The notes under the pieces: model-generated
What the model saw: the letters and a program-made list of their open reading frames with translations, nothing else
What the model was told of the DNA's origin: nothing
The model's database searches: none
Program-made: the position numbers and the translations under genes
Source of the DNA: Chrysemys picta bellii
Lineage: Eukaryota > Chordata > Testudines > Emydidae
DNA: 64,000 bases
Reading direction: 5' to 3'
Assembly: GCF_011386835.1 (NCBI RefSeq)
Contig: NC_088800.1
Span: 58,557,439 to 58,621,438, forward strand
In this document: piece after piece, positions 57,601 to 64,000 of the stretch
Numbering within the stretch: the stretch's first letter is position 1
Layout: each line of letters starts with the position of its first letter

Positions 57601-60600
57601 AGCCTGGAAGGCAATAAAGCCCTTGGCACGATAGTGGGCTGTAGGTGAGGTAAGAGTTTGCTGTGTAACATGGCAGTAAAATACAGCTATGGTTGTCACA
57701 TTCAAGGGCTCCATATGGCATGCAGGGGGGTGCTAGTTTCTCTCTCTGTACAGTTCTTGGGACAACCACATCTAAAATACTACTATTGGTTGTGGGCACC
57801 CTATGATCAGATGCTGAGAAGTTGGAGGGGGTTCAGGGAAGGGCTCTGAAAGTGAGCATGGCGCTAGAGGGATTGATCACAATGAAAGGAATACAAAAAT
57901 TAAATATTGGTTAAAGTAGGATGGGTAAGCGACAGCTAGGATTGTTGGTGGAGACATAGTTGTCTAAAAATACCTGGCACATGACAATACAAGGAGAGAG
58001 AATTTGTTTAGGATGGACCAAATAAGTCTAATTAGGAGTAATGGGATGAAATTGCCATTGAACTTCCTGACAGTGAGGTCTGTTAGGTTGTGGAATAGTC
58101 TCCCAAGGGAAGTAGTTCTGTCACTTGGACAATTTCAGACCAATCTGGATTAGCTTAATAGGTCTTTTCTCTCGTTAACTTCTAAAATTCCAAGTTTGAT
58201 TTAAGGTCTGCTGAGGTCAATGAAGCTCTTTCAGTTTGCATCACAGAGGCTGTGGCCCAGGAAGCTCTGCTTCATGGGCATATTCTCCCATTCCACTCAG
58301 CCCAAGAGCTTAGCTGTCAGCCTTGGGAAATGGATGAGTCTTAGCCAAGCTGTGCATATGTAGCATTTTCTCTTCTGAAGAATATTCATGATAAATTCAT
58401 AGTTGTCCTGAACTGAGCTATCTATAACTGAGCCTCCTTAACAACTGTCTAATTGAAATACATTAAAAAGTCATAGAGAGATCCTAATGCACGTGCACGT
58501 CCACATTAAAAAAATCATAACTTTCAATCTACTTAACTGATTTATTTTTTAAGACTCAGAGAGAACTACAAAGTGGTCAAGTGTGCAGCTTCTAGGACCA
58601 GCTGTTTTGGAGTTGCATGGTCACAAAAATTTTATATGAATGTGTGGAAAAATTGTAACTTGTTCATATGTGCATAACTCAACTAGAGCTCATCCAGTTC
58701 CGCTCAAACTTTTCCAACAAATGCAAATTTGGACTATGACCAACACTGATAAATTTCTACATAAAATAGATTTATTTAAGAAAATAATAAGCAGGGGAGG
58801 TATGCACGTTGAAAGTCATCTTATTAAGTGATTTGCACGTATAGTACTCCCAATCTGAGGCTTATGCAAAATTAGTCCTCTACAATTCCACCTAGGATAG
58901 TAAAAACAAAACAAACAAAAACAAAAAACACCCAACCCTCATTTTTATAAAGAATATTTTTAAATAGGAACGTCTAACTGACACATTGCAGAACTCCAGC
59001 AATTCATCTGAACCCAGATGGCTATGCAATTGGAATTTTAGTTAATGGAAGTTTTATTCTAGTCCTCTGAATGAGGACGGAAGTCTTTGGCTCATAGCAA
59101 GTATAGTGTGAAGAGATGATATCCATGGATGAAGATATTGTTTCTCTTAGAGAAAAGAATGATAGTTTTAAAAACAAGCTCCCTGAAAGTGCATGGTACT
59201 GTGGTAGGATGAGAGAAAAAACAAAATGCTAGGGAATGTGTGTGATTTGGGTTTTGTAAAGGATCGTGTCCATGTAGTTAATAATGTAAATTTTCACAGG
59301 AAATGAATTTGATGTGAAAATCTGTCAATCATTTTATGTTCTTAAACCTGCAAACTTATAGGTGAACACAGTGTCTCACCAGAATCCTTACACTTGCCTG
59401 TATTTTGAGATTCAGCTATGTACTATAGAAGACATGGCATTCAGATGCCATAATTTATTAACATGAAATTGGAAAGATGAATTGAAGATATCATTCTTAC
59501 TGGCCTTCCTAGAATAAAATGCTGGCTGAATATAAACTTGACATGCATCTGACGAAGTGGGCATTCACCCACGAAAGCTTATGCTCCAATACATCTGTTA
59601 GTCTTAAAGATGCCACAGGACTCTCTGTTGCTCATAAACTTTACTGGAACTCATTTAGGGCCTGATCTGAAGCTCACTGAAATCAATGGTGGGATCTTGG
59701 GATTTTTTTTTTAAACCCTTCAGACTCCCTTTTCATCAAAGACTGTGAATGGCTATCCAACTACAGAAACAGTTTCTCCTCCTTTGGTGTTCACACCTCA
59801 ACTGCTAGCAGAGCACCTCACCCTCCCTGATTGAACTAACCTCGTTATCTCCACACTGATATATACCTGCCTCTGGAGATTTCCATTACTTGCATCTGAA
59901 GAAGTGAGGTTCTTACCCACGAAAGCTTATGCTCCCAGTACTTCTGTTAGTCTCAAAGGTGCCACAGGACCCTCTGTTCCTTTTCATCCTGTTTCTCTAA
60001 GTGAGCACCTCAAAAGACGAGGCATTTTAAATCCCCCAAATGGCTTAACGTTTTGATTGTCCACAAGGTTCCATTGGTCAGAGGTTTTAAGGCAAGTGAA
60101 TTGTTCCAAATTCCAAACCAGAGTCCTCAAAGCCTGCTAAAACTCAAAGATTCATTAAGTAAAATGTGTGGGGCTCATGTGGCTTCATGGCAAAGCTTAG
60201 GTGGCACACTCGATAAGTCTGTTTTTTAATATGGGCTCCATCGTTTCATAGATTTCAAGGGACCATTTGATCATCTAGTCTGACCTCTGTATAACACAGA
60301 CCAGGGTATTTAACTCAGTTACTCCTGTATTGAGCCCAATTACTTGTGTTTGACCAAAACATGTCTTCCACAAAGGCACCCAATCTTGATTGGAAGACAT
60401 CAAGAGACGGAGAATCCATCTCATCCCTCAGTAGCGATGAAAATGTTCTGTTGGTTTAATTGTTATTTTCCTGTAATTAACAGGATAAAATAGTATGTAC
60501 ATATTTATTTATATAGTAGTTGCTCTTAGGATCCCAGTCATGGACCAGCACCCAATTGCGCTAAGCACTGTGTAAACGCCATGTTAACAAAAAAGAAGTC

Positions 60601-61466
60601 CCTGCCCTAAGAAGCTACAATCAGTACCATAGGCTAATACATCCTTATTCAGGATATGGTAAAAATACATGTTTTATTTACCAGCACTGGAAATTGCTTA
60701 ATTTATTATGGAGCAAAACAAACACCAATTACAACTTGTGAATAATACTGTAAAGTGACTTGTCTGTGGAATCTTCTAAAGGTTACTCTATGGCTGCCAA
60801 GAAACCTGATTATGGTTTTAGATTCAGTAATGAACTTACCCCATTAACACTATAACCAGGGTCACCATAAACAAGGATTGGTAAAACTCGTTCATTTTTC
60901 GCATAGTGGAAGTGTTCAGGAAACTCTTCTTTTTTATACACCCTTAGATGAGGATGAGCATTCTTCAGTGCCTGATATAGTTCCTCTTCTTTTCCTACTT
61001 TGGGGGTTATCATCCCAAAGCCACCATAGTCCAATATGTCAAACTTGACCAAGTTGCTGAATTTGATGTAGTTGGACAATAAGATCTCCTGTACTTCAGG
61101 TTTCTTCTTTACTGTAGTCATACCATGATCAGATGTAATGATGACATTCAGCTTATTCTTCAGGTTATGTTTCTCAATAGCTTCTACAAGGTAGCCAATG
61201 GTCCTATCAATCTGTTGAATGATGATCTTCCTGTCTTCTGTTTCAGGGCCCTTTGCGTGCCCCACTTTATCAGGTTCTCCATAGTAAAGTGTGACAAAAT
61301 CAAAGTTCTCTTTGGTAAACCAGCTCATAACCATATCGATGTTTTCTCTCCACTCTGTCTCATTGCTGTCAGGATGATCAAATGACTCTACTAGAGTTCT
61401 GTGGACCGACTGCCCCTTGTAAGTGGCACCACCGCCAGGATAATGGAATGAGGCTGTTTTTTTCCC
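54259..61466 (-). CDS. ENPP7-like ectonucleotide pyrophosphatase/phosphodiesterase (3' part, 2 exons)
   Basis: The ENPP family comprises Zn-dependent phosphodiesterases of the alkaline phosphatase superfamily. ENPP7 is the alkaline sphingomyelinase, a type I membrane ectoenzyme. Exons 61466-60840 (209 codons) and 54600-54259 (113 codons plus stop) join in phase 0. Metal ligands are visible: D and H in YYGEPDKVGHAKGPE, D and H in IITSDHGMTTV, and H in NKGDHGFDNEDMDMKTIF. ENPP7-type strings include TASFHYPGGGATY, NETEWRENIDMVMSWFT, LDYGGFGM, FDSIHIYPLMCKLLGI and a C-terminal hydrophobic segment of about 23 residues followed by QRKKG. The N-terminal exons, with signal peptide and catalytic threonine, lie beyond 64000. 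In human, ENPP7 is on chromosome 17, so this 16p13.3-like location suggests a paralog. Substrate is not predicted. Confidence 0.9.
55085..55485. repeat. Foldback-containing repeat-like block
   Basis: The centre has 'ggcagattgtgact' and 'agtcacaatctgc' (about 55362-55391), 12-bp perfect arms around a 5-nt loop. The left end 'gccagattgtgcc' repeats the theme. Probably an old DNA transposon remnant. Confidence 0.35.
56520..57190. other. Unclassified block with a long minus-strand open frame
   Basis: A 166-codon minus-strand frame (57037-56537) and an overlapping 103-codon frame (57194-56883) run through it. The peptide is rich in S, P, L and C and matches no protein I recognise. No splice or Kozak support. 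More likely part of a repeat than a gene. Confidence 0.3.
57380..58180 (+). mobile_element. Ancient CR1/L3-type LINE fragment, plus strand
   Basis: Contains 'attcaaggtagaaaaatgca' (the RT motif around F-x-x-x-K-C) and later 'aggttgtggaatagtctccc' then 'aagggaagtag' (the W-N-S-L-P region), in the order expected of CR1/L3 RT ends. Heavily mutated. Confidence 0.6.
59545..59638 (+). repeat. Retroelement 3' tail, Penelope-tail-like
   Basis: 'gacgaagtgggcattcaccc' then 'acgaaagcttatgctccaat' and 'tgccacaggactctctgttg'. Same layout as 35414-35520, another subfamily. Confidence 0.65.
59725..59985 (+). repeat. Retroelement 3' region and tail, Penelope-tail-like
   Basis: A longer copy of the same subfamily as 59545-59638, with about 170 bp of preceding 3' region ('gcacctcaccctccctgatt', 'gaactaacctcgttatctcc') and the tail 'acgaaagcttatgctcccag'. 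It follows its relative in the same orientation. Confidence 0.65.
60240..60445 (-). mobile_element. CR1 LINE 3' end, minus strand
   Basis: 'ttcatagatttcaagggacc' then 'atctagtctgacctctgtat' is the reverse complement of a CR1 tail. The body follows to about 60445. Diverged. Confidence 0.7.
60505..60630. repeat. Old dispersed amniote repeat fragment
   Basis: 'tggaccagcacccaattgcg' then 'ctaagcactgtgtaaacgcc' and 'gtccctgccctaagaagcta'. The same general family as 38440-38585, other orientation or part. Confidence 0.4.
60840..61466 (-). CDS. ENPP7-like penultimate exon, metal-binding phosphodiesterase core
   Basis: Lies between 'aatttttcag' and 'gtaagt' on the minus strand, 627 nt, in phase 0 at both ends. 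Reads GKKTASFHYPGGGATYKGQS at the start and ERVLPILVYGDPGYSVNG at the end. It carries two of the metal-binding pairs and is fully open. Confidence 0.93.
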
Positions 61467-64000
61467 CTGAAAAATTGAATAGATGGAAGGTGATATTTGT
61501 ACTATTAATAACAGGGCAAAATCTATAACGTCAGTTACTTCTGACAGCTGCGTACCATACCTGTATATTAAACAGATTTCAAAACATAAGAGCTAAGTGT
61601 AGTGTATGAAATATAAAATTATAAAATTCAAGAAAATGTAGATGAACATAGCTCTTAGGACAAATACAAAGCATATATCTTAAAAATAACATTTAACATA
61701 ATTTGATGGCATATGTGAAATAAACTTGCAGTCTCATCTTAGTTCTTAACGGATGAATAATGTGTAGATTGACTGTATATATCCACTCTCAGCCCTACTT
61801 CCTCTCTACTTGTCCCCCAGATCCTCACCAAAATATCACTGCTATAGATACCATTGGAACATTGGTGGTAGACTCACTATGAAATGGTAAAGTTACATGG
61901 AAAACCAACTATCTTCTCTCTCATTCCCTCTATCCAGAGTTACCCCATCCAAAAAAGGATTGAAGCATGTTGGCAGTGCATCATGAAAGAAGCTCATGCT
62001 GCAACGAGGAAGATTTCAGGCTGTACACCTGGAGCCATATTGACTGAAAAATGTTACGGCATGAAATATATCTTTAGTGAATTATGTGCACATCTGGATG
62101 ATAGAATATTAGTGTTTGCTATTCAAGGAAACTAGAAATATTGAAGAACAAAACTAGAAGGGAGAGTGAGAATTTGGATTGGGTTGTGCAGGAACATTGA
62201 CACAGGCAGAGCGAGATTGGGAGTTGAGAATTATAATTAGGGAAAGGTCTAAACTGATGACTTTGGATCTGAATCCAGATCCATCTTGGAGTTTATGCCA
62301 AGTTCAGAGAGATTTACATCTAAAATTACCTGTTTGCCCTTTTAATAGTGGTAAGCTTGCATCACACAACTGGATCCAGGAAGGTCAACCCCAAATATTC
62401 AACATTCATGAGTCAGGCCTCCCAAAATCATCGGACTAATAAAAATCATAAGTAATGTTGGATTCTTTTCATTTGTCTTGTGGTTCTGAAGCAATTGGTG
62501 TTCATGTTTTCCAGCTTTCCTCTGCCACCTTGAGGGCTAGAAATTGAATCTTTAATGAAAGCAGAGATTGTCATGAAATAACATGAAGCTGGGGCTTTAA
62601 GAAAAGCACAGGATAACATGAAAGACACAACAGGTCACCAACCAAAGTTCCTATTTACAGTGAATATGACTATTGGTTGGTGGCCTGTCTGCAACCACAT
62701 TACATATTATATATTCTTTCTTTCTCCTCTCACAGCCTCAGGGCATAGAGTGTCCATGTTTTCTCCCACTTATTTTGGGCTTGTGCTGGTTTGTTCAGGC
62801 TTGAGTGTCATGTTGATGAATTTGGCTTCTCTCTCTATTTTGCATAATATTTCTTTAGGTTACCTACTTTTTCTCTTTCCAAGTGGTATCTGTATTATCA
62901 CTTGCCATGGAGGTCATGTTGGTGGCAATCTTAAAACCTGTTTTAAATATGGGCACTGTAATTATCTTACCATATTTGGTGCTTTAGATTGGTTTGTTCT
63001 ACTTAGAATTTCCGTTGTTGCAAGAAACTCTTTCCAATGGACTCTGAACATCTTCCGTAGGCATTTACTTAGAAATTGATAAGATCAACTCATTCTGATT
63101 GTTCATTTCCATGACTCTGCTCCAGAAAGTAGGACACAGATGATGCCGGTGTTAAAAATTTGAATTTTTGGTGACAATACCAATTTTTCCAAATCTGTTC
63201 AACTTTATTATATGGCACTATGAATTATTTATATTGATGCTGTTGGTGGGCATTCTGCTTTATAGACATCAAAGAAAACATGTTTTCCCCCACTCGAGGA
63301 GCTTTCAATATAAATGGTCAGAATACAGACAAAGGAAGGAGGAAGGGAAGCGCAAACAAGCAAAGGGATTGTGCGGTATATTTGGCCACAATCTGATTAG
63401 CTCAAGGTCATTGGATTTGTTTTTATGTTTAAATTATAGTGTGAGATAAATTTAAATGATGATAAGGTGAAGCATGTGAGCAGGGATGGATTCTGAGAGG
63501 TGAAGGTGCTTTCTGTACATAGTGCTTACTTATCTCCAATAAACATGGCCCTTCATCTGTGGGGCATGCAATATAATTTGAGCAGATGCATTATACACAT
63601 GTAAGGGTGAGCCCTGCTCTAAAGCTCCCAGACTTTAAACTCTCATTCATTCCACTGAAATCAGTGGCAAGAGTCCTATTGACTTCAATGAGGTAAGCTC
63701 AGGACCAGAGTCAACAGCGATCTGCAATGAACGGCTAAGGGAAAGAAGTGGGTATTAAGGAGGGATTGGGTGGTGGAGAGACAGGCGCATGGCACCTGGG
63801 AAGTGGCGGGGTGTGGGAGGGGAATCTTCAAGTCACCACCTGCCTGTTGCTGCAAGAGAAGTGGGGGCCAACCTCTTGTGCTGGGATCAGCGCATTGTCA
63901 GCATTTCATTTATTATCCATTGGGCTATTGTCCAAATAAGCTGGAGGCCTCAGAGCTATTAGGGTCCCAGTCACTGATGGGTTTTGTGTGCATTATAGTG
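61467..64000 (-). other. Intronic DNA of the ENPP7-like gene to the window edge
   Basis: No N-terminal ENPP exon was found here in any minus-strand frame. A plus-strand frame of 153 codons (62618-63079) is hydrophobic by composition and has no support. A hairpin-like 'actgaaatcagtggcaagag' / 'cctattgacttcaatgaggt' piece is at about 63653-63696. Confidence 0.5.

Larger units (their letters stand above)
54601..60839 (-). other. Intron of the ENPP7-like gene
   Basis: A 6.2-kb intron with gtaagt donor and ccccag acceptor. It holds a foldback block, an unclassified block, an old CR1, two retroelement tails and a CR1 3' end, listed separately. I found no further exon of the family in it. Confidence 0.8.

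Noticed and set aside
62618..63079. Plus-strand open frame of 153 codons, hydrophobic, at first sight a multi-pass membrane protein
   Set aside because: It lies in an intron of the ENPP7-like gene on the opposite strand, has T-rich composition that yields F/L/I codons by chance, and shows no family motif, Kozak context or splice support.

Overview
The window is vertebrate nuclear DNA, most likely from a turtle. The gene exons are short and separated by long introns with GT/AG borders. The repeats are CR1 LINEs in several states of decay, tRNA-derived SINEs with a CR1-like 3' end, abundant non-autonomous hAT-type elements with 8-bp target duplications, Penelope-like fragments and old MIRs. This mix is what I know from testudine genomes. 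The species cannot be read from the sequence.

Three protein-coding genes are supported. (1) The 3' half of ALG1 lies on the + strand in seven exons, 613-11682. It encodes the ER beta-1,4-mannosyltransferase that adds the first mannose to the dolichol-linked oligosaccharide; its 5' exons precede the window. (2) A complete EEF2KMT (FAM86 family, eEF2-lysine methyltransferase) lies on the - strand in eight exons, 33881-19538. The reading frame is open at every junction and predicts 343 aa. The gene starts in a CpG-rich promoter. (3) The last two exons of an ENPP7-like ectonucleotide pyrophosphatase/phosphodiesterase lie on the - strand, 61466-54259; the N-terminal exons must lie beyond 64000. 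ALG1 and EEF2KMT are tail-to-tail neighbours, as in the human 16p13.3 region. The ENPP7-like gene is transcribed toward EEF2KMT. The genes are not known to share a pathway: glycan assembly, translation-factor methylation and phosphodiester hydrolysis.

Layout: 1-11.8 kb, ALG1 with a Penelope-like head-to-head pair and a hAT element in its introns; 11.8-19 kb, convergent intergenic DNA with a 3.1-kb dead CR1; 19-34 kb, EEF2KMT with many intronic insertions; 34-54 kb, a gene desert of about 20 kb with a minisatellite, a solo LTR, hAT elements, CR1 fragments and microsatellites; 54-64 kb, the ENPP7-like gene.

I found no evidence for a wholly new biological system. The points most worth following are the ENPP7-like paralog at this locus, a perfect splice-donor sequence overlapping its stop codon, the Penelope-like head-to-head pair inside one target duplication, and several nested or compound DNA elements. 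Splice borders were assigned by eye from reading frame, GT/AG signals and remembered human homologs; no alignment was run.
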